From Alphaproteobacteria bacterium (lineage in GTDB: Bacteria; Pseudomonadota; Alphaproteobacteria; Rhodobacterales; Rhodobacteraceae): a stretch of DNA of 64,000 nt. The translations under genes and the position numbers were made by a program. The stretch lies in assembly GCA_030425145.1 (NCBI GenBank), contig JAUHVK010000015.1:1-64000 (forward strand), read 5' to 3'. A model generated the notes under the pieces. That model was not told where the DNA came from. It searched no databases and worked only from the letters and a program-made list of their open reading frames with translations. Each line of letters begins with the position of its first letter. Position 1 is the stretch's first letter. Below, piece by piece: positions 52,915 to 61,905 of this stretch.

Positions 52915-53627
52915 GTTGCCAGCGCCTCGGGCAGGGTCAGCTTGGCGGCCGGTGTCTTGCTGTCGAACCCGGTTTGGATGGCAGTGGCATCGTATTCAGT
53001 TCGAATCCACTCTTCAAAGCCAATAGGCTGACGGGTATTTCGTGCGGCGTAGACATCAAGGATGTAATCCTGCACGCCCGTTGCAGTGAAATCCAGGTGA
53101 ATGTACTTCAGTGACAACTGTTTGCGCGCCACTTCGACAGGTTTGTTTTCAAACACCATGAGATAGAGCGCTGCGACGAATCCGGCGCGATCGGCGCCCG
53201 ATTTGCAGTGGAAAACAAACGGCTTTTCGGCCCGACGCAGCGTGTCGATCACATGCACGATCTTCTTGCGGCTGACCGCGTTACGCGCCTGAAGTTTGGC
53301 GTTCAGCAGTTTGAGACCCAGCGCTTCGCAGGTTTCCTTCTCGAAAAGGTAATGCGCGTATTTGTCTTCGCCGCGAAGGTTGACGACGGTTTTGATTCCC
53401 ATCGCCTTGTATTTCTCGAACCGGGCGTGGGTCGGCTGGTTCGATCGATAGACCTCCGGGGCCACTTCGAAGAAATTGGTCCAGAAGGTGCGCAGGAAGG
53501 CGTGATCGAAGACATGGTAATGGAACGTCGACCAACGACGGGAACGCGGGTCGGTGATGTCCTTGCCGAAGGAGCGACGCAGCTTGCGTTCCGCGTTTTC
53601 GATTTTTGTCCAGAGTTGTCCCAGCAT
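52911..53627 (-). CDS. Tyrosine/dual-specificity phosphatase-like protein
   Basis: A 238-residue cytosolic protein with the Cys-x5-Arg signature VFHCKSGADRAGFVAALYL and an upstream general-acid region (VNLRGEDKY). This is the tyrosine/dual-specificity phosphatase fold. Similar proteins adjoin MsbA-like exporters and may act on phospholipids, lipid A phosphates or proteins. Translationally coupled to the exporter. Confidence 0.85.
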   Translation of the reverse strand: MLGQLWTKIENAERKLRRSFGKDITDPRSRRWSTFHYHVFDHAFLRTFWTNFFEVAPEVYRSNQPTHARFEKYKAMGIKTVVNLRGEDKYAHYLFEKETCEALGLKLLNAKLQARNAVSRKKIVHVIDTLRRAEKPFVFHCKSGADRAGFVAALYLMVFENKPVEVARKQLSLKYIHLDFTATGVQDYILDVYAARNTRQPIGFEEWIRTEYDATAIQTGFDSKTPAAKLTLPEALAT

Positions 53628-53771
53628 CCGGTCCCTTTCGCATCAGGCGCGGATGTAGAGACTGCAAAGCGCGCTGGCAAGGACCGCGCGTTATTGACGG
53701 TGCGGCTGGGCGGGGTAGGGTGCACGCAATTCTGCCATTCGGCAGGAATCCCCATCCTTTCGAGGTTGCTT

Positions 53772-54968
53772 ATGTCGCTTGCCAATGGTCGCACCTATCT
53801 TGCCATTCCCGGCCCGTCCGTTGTGCCGGATGCCGTGCTGCGTACCATGCACCGGGCATCGCCGAACATCTATGAGGGTGAATTGCCCGATATGATGCCG
53901 GACCTCGTGCGCGACCTGAAACGGGTGGCGCGTACTGATGGGAACGTCGCGATCTATATCAGCAATGGCCACGGCGCGTGGGAAGCAGCTCTCGCCAATA
54001 CCGTTGGCATTGGCGAAAAAGTGCTGGTGTTGGCTACTGGCTTTTTTGCGATGGCATGGAGCCGCATTGCCGAGGCGCGTGGGATCGACGTCGACGTGCT
54101 TGAGTTTCCGGTTGGCAGCACATTTGACCTCGCGCAGGTTGAGGATGCGCTGAAGGCGGACACCGCCCATGCCTACAAGGCGGTTTTGGCGGTGCATGTG
54201 GATACGTCCAGTTCCAACCGCAACGAGTTTGCGCCGCTGCGCGCCATTCTGGACGACCTTGGGCATCCTGCGCTGTTGATCGCCGACTGCATCGCAGCGA
54301 TGGGGTGTGACCGGTTCGAAATGGACGCCTGGGGCGTCGATGTGGCGCTGACCGGGTCACAGAAGGGGCTGATGTGCCCTCCGGGACTCGGCTTTGTGTT
54401 CTTCAACGACAAAGCTGCCGAGAACCGCCGTCGGCTCAAACACGTGAGCACCTACTGGGACTGGACCGCTCGGTCGGCTCCTGAAGCCTTTTACCAGTAT
54501 TTCAGTGGCACCGCGCCCACGCATCACCTCTACGGCCTGCGCACTGCGCTCGACATGATCCATGCCGAAGGTCTGGAGGCGATCTGGGCACGCCACGCGC
54601 GGTTGGCGCAGGCGATCTGGGCTGCTGTCGAGCATTGGGGGCAGGAAGGGCCGCTTCGGTTAAACGTATCTGACCCGGCATTGCGCAGCCATGCTGTGAC
54701 GGCGATGGCCATCGGCAAACCCTATGGCACGCAGTTGCGCCGATGGTGCAGCGAGAGCGCGGGTGTGACATTGGGCATCGGGCTGGGCATGGGAAGCGAA
54801 GACGACCCGCAAAGCGACGGTTTCTTCCGGTTTGGGCATATGGGCCACGTGAACGCCCATATGATCCTGGGACTTCTGGGATCGGTCGAGGCGGGGCTTG
54901 CCGCGCTGAATATTCCGCATCAAACGGGCGGCGTCAGTGCTGCGGCGCAGGTGATCTCAGGCGTCTGA
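53772..54968 (+). CDS. Class V PLP aminotransferase (serine/alanine-glyoxylate type)
   Basis: A 398-residue fold-type I enzyme. The start MSLANGRTYLAIPGPSVVPD leads into the PGP motif typical of serine-glyoxylate and alanine-glyoxylate aminotransferases. The PLP Lys is in TGSQKGLMCPPGL, and the cofactor Asp in LIADCIAAMG. Amino donor is uncertain. The glyoxylate link fits a BhcR-like regulator 5 kb away, but the sequence differs clearly from BhcA. Only a weak GAGG precedes the ATG. Confidence 0.88.
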   Translation: MSLANGRTYLAIPGPSVVPDAVLRTMHRASPNIYEGELPDMMPDLVRDLKRVARTDGNVAIYISNGHGAWEAALANTVGIGEKVLVLATGFFAMAWSRIAEARGIDVDVLEFPVGSTFDLAQVEDALKADTAHAYKAVLAVHVDTSSSNRNEFAPLRAILDDLGHPALLIADCIAAMGCDRFEMDAWGVDVALTGSQKGLMCPPGLGFVFFNDKAAENRRRLKHVSTYWDWTARSAPEAFYQYFSGTAPTHHLYGLRTALDMIHAEGLEAIWARHARLAQAIWAAVEHWGQEGPLRLNVSDPALRSHAVTAMAIGKPYGTQLRRWCSESAGVTLGIGLGMGSEDDPQSDGFFRFGHMGHVNAHMILGLLGSVEAGLAALNIPHQTGGVSAAAQVISGV

Positions 54969-55166
54969 CGGCCATTGAATTGCGCGGCTGGCCTTGTACT
55001 GGGCCAGTCGGGTGATCCCATGGTTTAACACCCATCCGGTGAGGATCACGGCGGCCAATCCGAATTGGGCCCAGATCACGCCGAAAATCCACAATAGGTT
55101 GATGAAAATCAATATGAGACTGGCGGTCGTATAATCCTCGACACGCTTGGGATGATGATCATCCAT
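54957..55166 (-). CDS. Small membrane protein of unknown function
   Basis: A 69-residue protein with two predicted helices (about 14-31 and 33-50) and a basic C-terminal tail. ATG MDDHHPKRVED has GGAG 7 bases upstream; a GTG four codons earlier is possible. Overlaps the aminotransferase end by 12 bases. No function recognised. Confidence 0.65.
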   Translation of the reverse strand: MDDHHPKRVEDYTTASLILIFINLLWIFGVIWAQFGLAAVILTGWVLNHGITRLAQYKASRAIQWPSDA

Positions 55167-55282
55167 GGGCAACTCCACGCTCGGTCGTACACACTGCTGC
55201 GACAGAATAGCGCGGAAAGCCGCCCCGTCAGTGGGAAACTGGTGCGAAACAGGAAAATTTTCGTGAAGAAGCGCCGAAACGC

Positions 55283-56389
55283 CTATCTGCGCGCCGCTTC
55301 CAGCGCCCGTGGCAAGGCCTCTTCGAGCATATCAAGGTCGGCGGGCCGCCCGGCACTGATGCGAATGCAGCGGTCCCCCGGTGCGACAAAGGGCATGCGA
55401 ACGAACACCCCCTCTGCGATCAAGCCGGCCAGCACTGCTTTGGCGAACGCCCCGTCGCTGCCGCAATCCACGGTCACGAAATTCGTCGCCGAGGGCAGCG
55501 GAGTAAGCCCGTTGGCGCGGGCAATGGCACCAATTCGGTCGCGGGCCTCGGCGACAAGGTCGACAACCTCCTCAAGCCACGCCTCATCCTCGTAAGCCGC
55601 CAGCGCGCCCGCCTGAGAGATGCGCGACATGCCGAAGTGATTGCGGACCTTGTCGAAGCTCTTGATCAGCTCCGGTGCGCCAATACCGTAACCCACCCGC
55701 GCACCTGCCATGCCGAGCGCTTTGGAAAATGTGCGCATACGGATCACCCGCGGATCATCCGCGTCGATATTGGGCGCAGTGCCGTCGGGCGCAAATTCGA
55801 TATAGGCCTCATCCAACAGCAGCAACGTGCCGTCCGGCAGAGACTCCAGCGCTTTTTCGATCTTCGCCCCGCTGTGCCAGCTGCCCATCGGGTTGTCTGG
55901 ATTCGACAGGTAGACGATCTTGGCCTCAACCTCAGCCGCCTTGGCCATCAGCGCGTCAAGGTCTTCGTGGTCATCGCGGAAGGGCACTTTGTGCAAGGTG
56001 CCTCCATAGCCCACGACGTGGTAGTTGAATGTCGGATAAGCGCCGTCAGACGTGACCACGGGATCACCGGGTGCCACCAACAGACGCACCAGATAGCCCA
56101 GCAGCCCGTCGATGCCTTCGCCGATGATGATATTGTCGGGGCGGATGTTCATTCGCGCCGCAATGGCGTGGATCAAATCGTAATTGGTTGCGTCCGCATA
56201 TTGCCAGCATTGCCCCGCCGCATCCTGCATCGCGGCCACGGCGAAGGGCGACGGTCCAAAGACGCTTTCGTTTGCACCCAGCCTTGCGCGAAAGGGCGCG
56301 CCGCGTTGACGCTCCTGCACTTCGGGGCCGACGAAGGGCACGGTGGAAGGCAGTTTGGCGATGAGGTCAGGGTATCTGGGTCCGGTCAT
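55283..56389 (-). CDS. Histidinol-phosphate-aminotransferase-like PLP enzyme
   Basis: A 368-residue aminotransferase of the HisC group: ARLGANESVFGPSP at the N-terminus, YLSNPDNPMGSW, cofactor LLLDEAYIEF, Lys in RTFSKALGMAGARVGYG and a C-terminal RISAGRP. Could make histidinol phosphate or transaminate aromatic acids; no his genes are adjacent. The ATG lacks a clear ribosome site, so a slightly different start is possible. Confidence 0.87.
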   Translation of the reverse strand: MTGPRYPDLIAKLPSTVPFVGPEVQERQRGAPFRARLGANESVFGPSPFAVAAMQDAAGQCWQYADATNYDLIHAIAARMNIRPDNIIIGEGIDGLLGYLVRLLVAPGDPVVTSDGAYPTFNYHVVGYGGTLHKVPFRDDHEDLDALMAKAAEVEAKIVYLSNPDNPMGSWHSGAKIEKALESLPDGTLLLLDEAYIEFAPDGTAPNIDADDPRVIRMRTFSKALGMAGARVGYGIGAPELIKSFDKVRNHFGMSRISQAGALAAYEDEAWLEEVVDLVAEARDRIGAIARANGLTPLPSATNFVTVDCGSDGAFAKAVLAGLIAEGVFVRMPFVAPGDRCIRISAGRPADLDMLEEALPRALEAARR

Positions 56390-56776
56390 GGTTAGTCTAT
56401 GCCAAGCCCGTTGCGTTTGAACAAGTGCGATTGCGGAAGGTGGGCTGCGCATTTGGTTTTCCGCGCGCGGGTGTCTCGTGGCTCGTGCACAACACCGATT
56501 GCCATCCCTGTCAGATCTTTTCGGAACGCCCCCGATTTTTCGTCAAAAAATCTGGGCTCGCGAGAACGATATTGAGAAATCATGAACAAGCGTTCGATCG
56601 GTTGGAAAATCGTTATGTGGTCTGGTGTGTCGCGAGTGGGGCTCTTCCATTCAGGTGAGCGCTTCTGATCCAATGCTTCGCATGCGAAACCATTGGTCCT
56701 GACCGGACCAAACCCGAGCGGCTTGACCCGCCGGGGCCAAGCGGCCACTTATCAACCAGAGCAGCACGAGACCGAG
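56390..56776. other. Intergenic region with hairpin, no supported gene
   Basis: 387 bases between divergent hisC-like and lolC genes. Codon-position bias is weak in every frame. It contains a stem GATTTTT (56534-56540) / AAAAATC (56546-56552), extended by flanking CCC and GGG, with the same 7-base arms as the palindrome between gap and the IclR-family gene. Probably promoter DNA for both flanking genes. Confidence 0.45.
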
Positions 56777-58063
56777 ATGGCCAAGACCCCACCACCCTTT
56801 GCCCCGTTCGAATGGATGATCGCGTGGCGCTACCTGCGCGCCCGCCGCGCCGAGGGCGGGGTGAGCGTGATGACTTGGATCAGCCTGATCGGCATCACGC
56901 TGGCGGTGTTCGCCCTGATTGCCACGCTGGCTGTGCGCTCGGGGTTTCGCGCCGAATTCGTCGATACGATCCTCGGCTCTAACGCCCATGTGACGGTCTA
57001 TTACTCTCAGCAGACTGACGAGTTCGGCCGTGCCAGCCGCACCATTTCCGACTACGACACTCTGGCAGAATCCGTCGCCTCCGTGCCCGGTGTCACCCGC
57101 GCTGCGCCGCTGGTGAAGGGGCAGGTCATGGCCACCGCAAACAGCCGAAATGCGGGTGTGGAGGTGTTTGGGATTATGCCGAACGACCTCGCCACAATCC
57201 CTCGCATCGCAGATCCCGAAACTGCGCGTGGGGACATTTCCCGCTTTGCCGAAGGTATCGCAATCGGGTCTGGGGTCGCGCGCGAATTGGGACTTGGGCT
57301 GGGGGATAAGGTCAAACTGATCTCGCCCGACGGGGTCAAAACCGCCTTCGGCACCAGCCCGCGCGTCAAGGCCTATGAGGTGGTCTATGTCTTCACCGCC
57401 GGGCGCTATGACATTGACCGCACGCGGGTTTATTTGCCCTTTGGCGAGGCGCAGCTTTATTTCAACCGCGAGGGTGCGGCCGACGAGATCGAGGTCATGG
57501 TCGCTGATCCCGACCGGGTCGAAGACGTGACCCTGCCAATCGTGCAGGCCGGAGGGCAGAGAACCTTGGTCTGGACATGGCAGGACGCTAGTGGTGGGTT
57601 CCTGCGCGCGCTCGAGATCGAGGACAACGTGATGTTTATCATCCTGTCGATCCTCGTGCTGATCGCCGCAATGAACATCGTTTCGGGCCTGATCATGCTG
57701 GTCAAAAACAAGGGCCGTGACATCGGCATCCTGCGGACGATGGGCCTGACCGAAGGCGCCGTGCTGCGGGTGTTCTTCATCTGCGGTGCTTTCACCGGTA
57801 TCCTCGGGACCGTCGCCGGGGTGATCCTCGGATGCCTTTTCGCGCTCTACATCGACCCGATCTTTTCCTTCGTGAACTTTGTCGCGGGCGGCGGCGTCTG
57901 GGATCCGGCGGTGCGGGGGATTTACGAATTGCCCGCGCAGTTGCGTCTGCCCGATGTGCTCAGCGCAGTGGCGCTGTCGCTGGGGCTCAGCTTCATCGTG
58001 ACGATCTTTCCCGCCCGACGCGCTGCGCGGATGAACCCAGTTGAGGCGCTGCGTTATGAATGA
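56777..58063 (+). CDS. lolC: Lipoprotein-releasing ABC permease LolC/E
   Basis: A 428-residue MacB/FtsX-type inner-membrane protein with four helices (about 24-50, 285-310, 330-360, 390-412) and a large periplasmic domain. It extracts outer-membrane lipoproteins for LolA. N-terminal [18 protein letters not shown] and C-terminal [17 protein letters not shown] are diagnostic. Only one permease gene is present, as in other alphaproteobacteria where a LolF-like homodimer is assumed. Overlaps lolD by 8 bases. Confidence 0.94.
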   Translation: MAKTPPPFAPFEWMIAWRYLRARRAEGGVSVMTWISLIGITLAVFALIATLAVRSGFRAEFVDTILGSNAHVTVYYSQQTDEFGRASRTISDYDTLAESVASVPGVTRAAPLVKGQVMATANSRNAGVEVFGIMPNDLATIPRIADPETARGDISRFAEGIAIGSGVARELGLGLGDKVKLISPDGVKTAFGTSPRVKAYEVVYVFTAGRYDIDRTRVYLPFGEAQLYFNREGAADEIEVMVADPDRVEDVTLPIVQAGGQRTLVWTWQDASGGFLRALEIEDNVMFIILSILVLIAAMNIVSGLIMLVKNKGRDIGILRTMGLTEGAVLRVFFICGAFTGILGTVAGVILGCLFALYIDPIFSFVNFVAGGGVWDPAVRGIYELPAQLRLPDVLSAVALSLGLSFIVTIFPARRAARMNPVEALRYE

Positions 58064-58739
58064 CGTGTCACTGCGCCTGACCGGCATCACCAAAACCTAT
58101 AACGCAGGCACTCCGGCGGCGGTCGAGGTGCTGCGAGGGGTGGATATGTCGCTTTCCAAGGGCGAGGTGGTGGCGTTAGTGGCACCCTCTGGGGCCGGGA
58201 AATCGACCTTGCTGCATATTGCTGGGCTTCTGGATACACCCGATGGCGGCACGGTTGAGATTGGTGGCGCGGATGTGACCGGTGCGCCCGACCGGCGGCG
58301 CACGATCATGCGGCGCGACGAAGTTGGGTTCGTCTACCAGTTCCACCATTTGCTGCCCGAGTTCAGTGCGCTGGAAAACATCGTTCTTCCGCAACTGGCC
58401 GCCGGGGTCGCACGCAGCGCAGCAGACACGCGGGCGCGGGAGTTGTTGGAGGTCGTGGGGATCGGCGCACGGGCGCATCACCGCCCGGCCGCGCTTTCTG
58501 GGGGCGAGCAGCAACGCGTGGCGTTCTGCCGAGCGTTGGCCAACAATCCCTCGGTGTTGCTTGCAGATGAGCCGACGGGTAACCTCGATCCAGCAACATC
58601 TGACACGGTGTTCGACGCGCTGATGACACTCGTGCGGGAAACAGGTCTGTCGGCCTTGATTGCCACGCATAACATGGACCTCGCCGCGCGGATGGACAGG
58701 CAGTTGAGGTTGGATCAGGGCCGGTTGTCTGCTTCCTGA
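58056..58739 (+). CDS. lolD: Lipoprotein-releasing ABC ATPase LolD
   Basis: A 227-residue ATPase: Walker [25 protein letters not shown] after the Q-loop, signature [15 protein letters not shown], Walker [13 protein letters not shown]. Powers lipoprotein release through the LolC/E permease. Start ATG lies inside the last codons of lolC, indicating translational coupling. Confidence 0.95.
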   Translation: MNDVSLRLTGITKTYNAGTPAAVEVLRGVDMSLSKGEVVALVAPSGAGKSTLLHIAGLLDTPDGGTVEIGGADVTGAPDRRRTIMRRDEVGFVYQFHHLLPEFSALENIVLPQLAAGVARSAADTRARELLEVVGIGARAHHRPAALSGGEQQRVAFCRALANNPSVLLADEPTGNLDPATSDTVFDALMTLVRETGLSALIATHNMDLAARMDRQLRLDQGRLSAS

Positions 58740-58834
58740 ACCGCCGCGCCTGATGACGCCGGTTTCACGTGAACGTTTGATGCGGGTGAGGGGCCGGGGC
58801 TGCTAGACCGGGGGTATCCAGCAATAGGTGCCCC

Positions 58835-59473
58835 ATGTTTCGTAGTCTCACCGCCGCCCTCTGCCTTGCCGCGCTGCCCGTTTTGGCTGCGCCAGTGTCG
58901 TTTGACGGGTCTTGGAAAACGCAGAAGTTCTCGCTCTTTTCCTCGAACAGCTATGGGTTCAACGGAAGCTCTGTAAGCGTTGCCTCGAACGGCTCAGTGT
59001 CATTGGCCTACCGTCCCCTGGCGGAAAGCTACTGGGATGCAGCATCCGCTAAATGGTCGTGGAGCGTTCAGGAAGGTGTTCCTGCCACAGACCTGCGCAA
59101 GAAGGGGGGCGATGATCGCAACCTCGCGCTCTATTTCGTGTTCCTGCCCGCGAGCGAGGCGCAAGCGCTCAAAGGGGCCAGCGTGCGAAAGCTCCTGACG
59201 AACGATGCGGCGCGGGTGTTGGTCTATGTATGGGGCGGGGCGCACGACCGGGGGACAGTGCTGAACAGCCCCTATCTGGGGAACCGGGGCAAGACGATCG
59301 TGCTGCGCGGTTCTGGCACTGGCAGCGCCAATGAAAGCGTCAATCTGGCCCGCGATTATGCCAAAGCGTTTGGTGGTGGTGCGCCCGCGCTGGTGGGGCT
59401 CGCGCTGTCCGGAGATAGCGATGACACCGACAGCCGCATCCGCGCGTCGATCAGCGGCTTGAATATCAACTGA
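58835..59473 (+). CDS. DUF3047 periplasmic protein
   Basis: A 212-residue exported protein: signal peptide to about residue 19 (CLAALPVLAA), then DUF3047-type landmarks (a Trp-rich WSWSVQEGVP segment, KKGGDDRNLALYFVF, VLVYVWGGAHDRGTVLNSPY). Family function is unknown. Monocistronic, with its own promoter likely in the 95-base gap after lolD. Confidence 0.85.
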   Translation: MFRSLTAALCLAALPVLAAPVSFDGSWKTQKFSLFSSNSYGFNGSSVSVASNGSVSLAYRPLAESYWDAASAKWSWSVQEGVPATDLRKKGGDDRNLALYFVFLPASEAQALKGASVRKLLTNDAARVLVYVWGGAHDRGTVLNSPYLGNRGKTIVLRGSGTGSANESVNLARDYAKAFGGGAPALVGLALSGDSDDTDSRIRASISGLNIN

Positions 59474-59514
59474 TTAAAGTGTGACGCCGCGCTGTGTGAA
59501 GCCGGCGTCAGGCC

Positions 59515-59949
59515 TCAGGCCCGTTGGGTGATCCAGACCCCCAAAGCCATCACGGCGATGCCGGTGGCGCGGGTGAGGCTGAGCGGGCTGACCCGTGCGC
59601 CGAAGAGGCCGAAATGGTCGATCAGCGCTGCCGAAATCAACTGTCCCAAGAGCACGAAAAACACCGCGTTTCCGATACCGAAATGGGGCGCGATATAGGT
59701 GATCGACAACACGTAGAATGCCACAAGAAGCCCACCCAGCAACAGGTGCCGGGGCGCTGCTGCAACGCCGCTCAGTGCGCGCGGTCCGGTCACGAGGGTG
59801 ACAGCCGTCGTTGCCAGAAGCGCAACGCAGAACAGCACCATCGCCGCCGCGGCAGGAGACCCGATCCGCACACCCAAAGCCGCGTTCAGCGCGGCAAGAA
59901 GGGGGATGCCGATCCCGGCGGCCAGCATGGTCAGGGCATAGATCGGCAT
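59515..59949 (-). CDS. DMT-superfamily small transporter (YdcZ/DUF606 type)
   Basis: A 144-residue membrane protein with five short hydrophobic segments, opening MPIYALTMLAAGIGIPLLAALNA and containing FGIGNAVFFVLLGQLISAALIDHFGLFG, the DUF606 core. Half-size members of the drug/metabolite transporter group, probably dimeric. GGAGA is 6 bases upstream of the chosen ATG. Confidence 0.88.
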   Translation of the reverse strand: MPIYALTMLAAGIGIPLLAALNAALGVRIGSPAAAAMVLFCVALLATTAVTLVTGPRALSGVAAAPRHLLLGGLLVAFYVLSITYIAPHFGIGNAVFFVLLGQLISAALIDHFGLFGARVSPLSLTRATGIAVMALGVWITQRA

Positions 59950-60095
59950 GGGCGGTCTCCGTGTGTCGCGATTCCGTCGCAGACTGCGCCGAGCTTTGCC
60001 GAATGTCACCCGTCTTCATCGCGCAGGACGCGGCTCATGGTTGCGCGGAATCTCAAAGACAGGCACTCTGCACACAATCGAGCAAGGAGGCCGAA

Positions 60096-60521
60096 ATGCG
60101 CCCATCAATCATCAGTCTGACCATTGGAACCTGTGCGGCTGCGTTGGTTGCGGCCTGCGCTCCGGACGAGATGCCTGCCGCCAGCGATGGACGTGCGCTT
60201 TTCATTGAGAATTGCGCCGTCTGCCACGGTGCCGACGCCAAGGGCGACGGTCCCATGGCGCGCGCAATGGCCAAGGCCCCGCCTGATTTGACGCTGATTT
60301 CGCTGCGAAACGGTGGCACCTTCCCGAAGGTCAAAGTGCTCTCCACCATCGATGGGTACACGAAATCCACAACCATGACCGGGCCCGACATGCCGGAATT
60401 CGGGGCTTTGCTTGAAGGGGATCTGGTACCGCTCGACACGGGCGACGGCGTGCTGACGCCAACGCCGCGCAAGCTGGTGGCCCTCTTGGAATATATCGAG
60501 AGCGTTCAAGCCACGCGCTAA
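60096..60521 (+). CDS. Lipoprotein c-type cytochrome
   Basis: A 141-residue exported monohaem cytochrome c. The signal ends in lipobox VAAC (Cys21), so it should be lipid-anchored. Haem motif is Cys40-x2-Cys43-His44 (NCAVCH); a Met in TTMTGPDMPEFG is the likely sixth ligand. AAGGAGG sits 6 bases upstream. No oxidase or dehydrogenase partner is adjacent. A strong terminator follows. Confidence 0.88.
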   Translation: MRPSIISLTIGTCAAALVAACAPDEMPAASDGRALFIENCAVCHGADAKGDGPMARAMAKAPPDLTLISLRNGGTFPKVKVLSTIDGYTKSTTMTGPDMPEFGALLEGDLVPLDTGDGVLTPTPRKLVALLEYIESVQATR

Positions 60522-60537
60522 ATCGGAACGCCCAAAG

Positions 60538-60566
60538 AAAAGCCCCGCGTGAAGGCGGGGCTTTTT
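60538..60566 (+). terminator. Rho-independent terminator after cytochrome c
   Basis: AAAAGCCCCGC pairs fully with GCGGGGCTTTTT around a 6-base loop, 17 bases after the cytochrome stop. The A-run on one side and T-run on the other make it bidirectional, so it can also end the minus-strand genes arriving from the right. Confidence 0.92.
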
Positions 60567-60636
60567 CGTTTAAGTGCGGGCCGGAGCCGGGCGGGGCAGG
60601 CGATCAACCAGATGAAGACGCCCACCAGCGGCATGA

Positions 60637-60900
60637 TCAGCGGTCTCGCAGGGTCGAGATCAACTCGTCCTTGGTCATGTCGGAGCGACCGTCGATATCA
60701 AGCTCCTGCGCGCGGTCGTAGAGTTCTTCCTTGGTCCAATCCTCATAGGACTGCGCTTTACCCCCCTTCTTGGACGGGCATTGGTCCGAGTTAGCCTGCG
60801 CATTTGAGATACGCGCGGCGGCCTCCTTGCTGTAGCCGTCGGCGCGCAGGGCTTCGTATGTGTCATCGTCCTTGATTGACGATCCATGATCCCTGGCCAT
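60637..60900 (-). CDS. DUF7218-like small protein with Rho N-terminal motif
   Basis: An 87-residue soluble protein. The C-terminal half SYEDWTKEELYDRAQELDIDGRSDMTKDELISTLRDR matches the SAP-like fold of Rho N-terminal domains, a nucleic-acid or protein contact motif; the first half (KDDDTYEALRADGYSKEAAARISNAQ) resembles plasmid-stabilisation-type DUF7218 sequences. An in-frame GTG at 60909 would overlap the upstream stop as GTGA and is an alternative start. Probably stress-related, but unproven. Confidence 0.75.
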   Translation of the reverse strand: MARDHGSSIKDDDTYEALRADGYSKEAAARISNAQANSDQCPSKKGGKAQSYEDWTKEELYDRAQELDIDGRSDMTKDELISTLRDR

Positions 60901-60905
60901 TGCGA

Positions 60906-61094
60906 TCACCCGTCCGTCGATGTGGCGGCTGCGGGAGTTTCGGCCGTTTCGCCGGGTTCATTGCCTTGGGCGGCCAGATTGGCGAGATAGGCGAAGAACA
61001 GAATGGCGACAAAAACACCAGCGGCAGCGATTCCCCAGATCGCGGGGCGGTGGCGCTTTGATTGTTGTTCGACATTCGTGGATGGAGCGGACAT
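60906..61094 (-). CDS. Single-helix small membrane protein
   Basis: A 62-residue protein with one predicted helix at about 19-42 (IWGIAAAGVFVAILFFAYLA), basic before and acidic/Ala-rich after, so N-in. GAGAGG lies 6 bases upstream of the ATG. It directly precedes the Rho_N-type gene and probably shares its transcript. No family recognised. Confidence 0.65.
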   Translation of the reverse strand: MSAPSTNVEQQSKRHRPAIWGIAAAGVFVAILFFAYLANLAAQGNEPGETAETPAAATSTDG

Positions 61095-61191
61095 GGCTTA
61101 CCTCTCTTGATCTGCGTTTCATCCTCTCAACGCGTGCTTGCCCCATGAGTTCCGCGCGCCGGAACAGGGCGAGCGGGTTTTCTGGGAGGCG

Positions 61192-61905
61192 TCAGGCGAG
61201 GTCGCGCCGCATGGCGCGGGTCTGGTTGCGGTTGGTGCGGTAGGCGTGCGCCGCGCTGACCAAAGCGCGGAAGATGGCGCGCTGTCGGTGGGCATAGAAC
61301 AGGTGTTCTGGGTGCCATTGCACGCCTAGGGCAAACGGATCCTGGACGCGTTCAATGGCTTGCACCATGCCGCCTGTATCGCGCGCGGATATCCGCAGGC
61401 CTTGACCAAGACGATCCACAGCCTGAGTGTGCAAGGCATTGACCTTCATCGGCTTTTCGCCGCTGATCAGAGACAGGTGGGTTTCGGATTCAACACATAC
61501 TTCACGTTTTGGCAGGATCGTCGTGATCTTGCGGTCGGGGCCGTAAGTCGTCCACGCGTCCTGATCGAGCGTTCCGCCCAGTGCTACGTTGAGCATCTGC
61601 GACCCGCGGCAAATTCCCAAGACAGGGATGTTCTGTTCCAGCGCGGCTTCGGCAAGGCGGCGCTCCAACGCATCGCGCTCTGGGTCGAGCTTGGCCGAGA
61701 TGCCCAGCTTGCCACCATAGAGATCGGGTCCGATATCGTCCCCACCGCCGATGATGAGTCCGTCGACATGTTCGAGTTCGGACACCCGACCGACACCCCA
61801 GCGCACGCCTCGGCCTCCGGTGATCCAAAGGTTAAGGTTGATCAGGGGATAGACCCTCCAGCCCGTGCGCGAAGATGTGGTGATGGCGATCAATGGTCGG
61901 CTCAT
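61192..61905 (-). CDS. Class I glutamine amidotransferase-like hydrolase (PuuD-type)
   Basis: A 237-residue peptidase C26 / gamma-glutamyl hydrolase family protein. Nucleophile Cys99 (GICRGSQMLN), His198 and Glu200 (QWHPEH) form the triad. PuuD relatives cleave gamma-glutamyl amide bonds, for example gamma-glutamyl-GABA. Its ATG overlaps the stop of the amidoligase by 4 bases, so the two are made together. The pair suggests either ammonia supply to the ligase or removal of the amide it makes. Confidence 0.9.
   Translation of the reverse strand: MSRPLIAITTSSRTGWRVYPLINLNLWITGGRGVRWGVGRVSELEHVDGLIIGGGDDIGPDLYGGKLGISAKLDPERDALERRLAEAALEQNIPVLGICRGSQMLNVALGGTLDQDAWTTYGPDRKITTILPKREVCVESETHLSLISGEKPMKVNALHTQAVDRLGQGLRISARDTGGMVQAIERVQDPFALGVQWHPEHLFYAHRQRAIFRALVSAAHAYRTNRNQTRAMRRDLA

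Noticed and set aside
56392..56583. Possible 63-residue minus-strand gene upstream of the hisC-like gene
   Set aside because: No ribosome site, little third-position GC bias, and it contains the hairpin sequence; treated as non-coding.
60518..60634. Possible 38-residue minus-strand peptide (MPLVGVFIWLIACPARLRPA and on)
   Set aside because: The hydrophobic start is suggestive of a tiny membrane protein, but the frame runs through the transcription terminator and into the cytochrome gene end.
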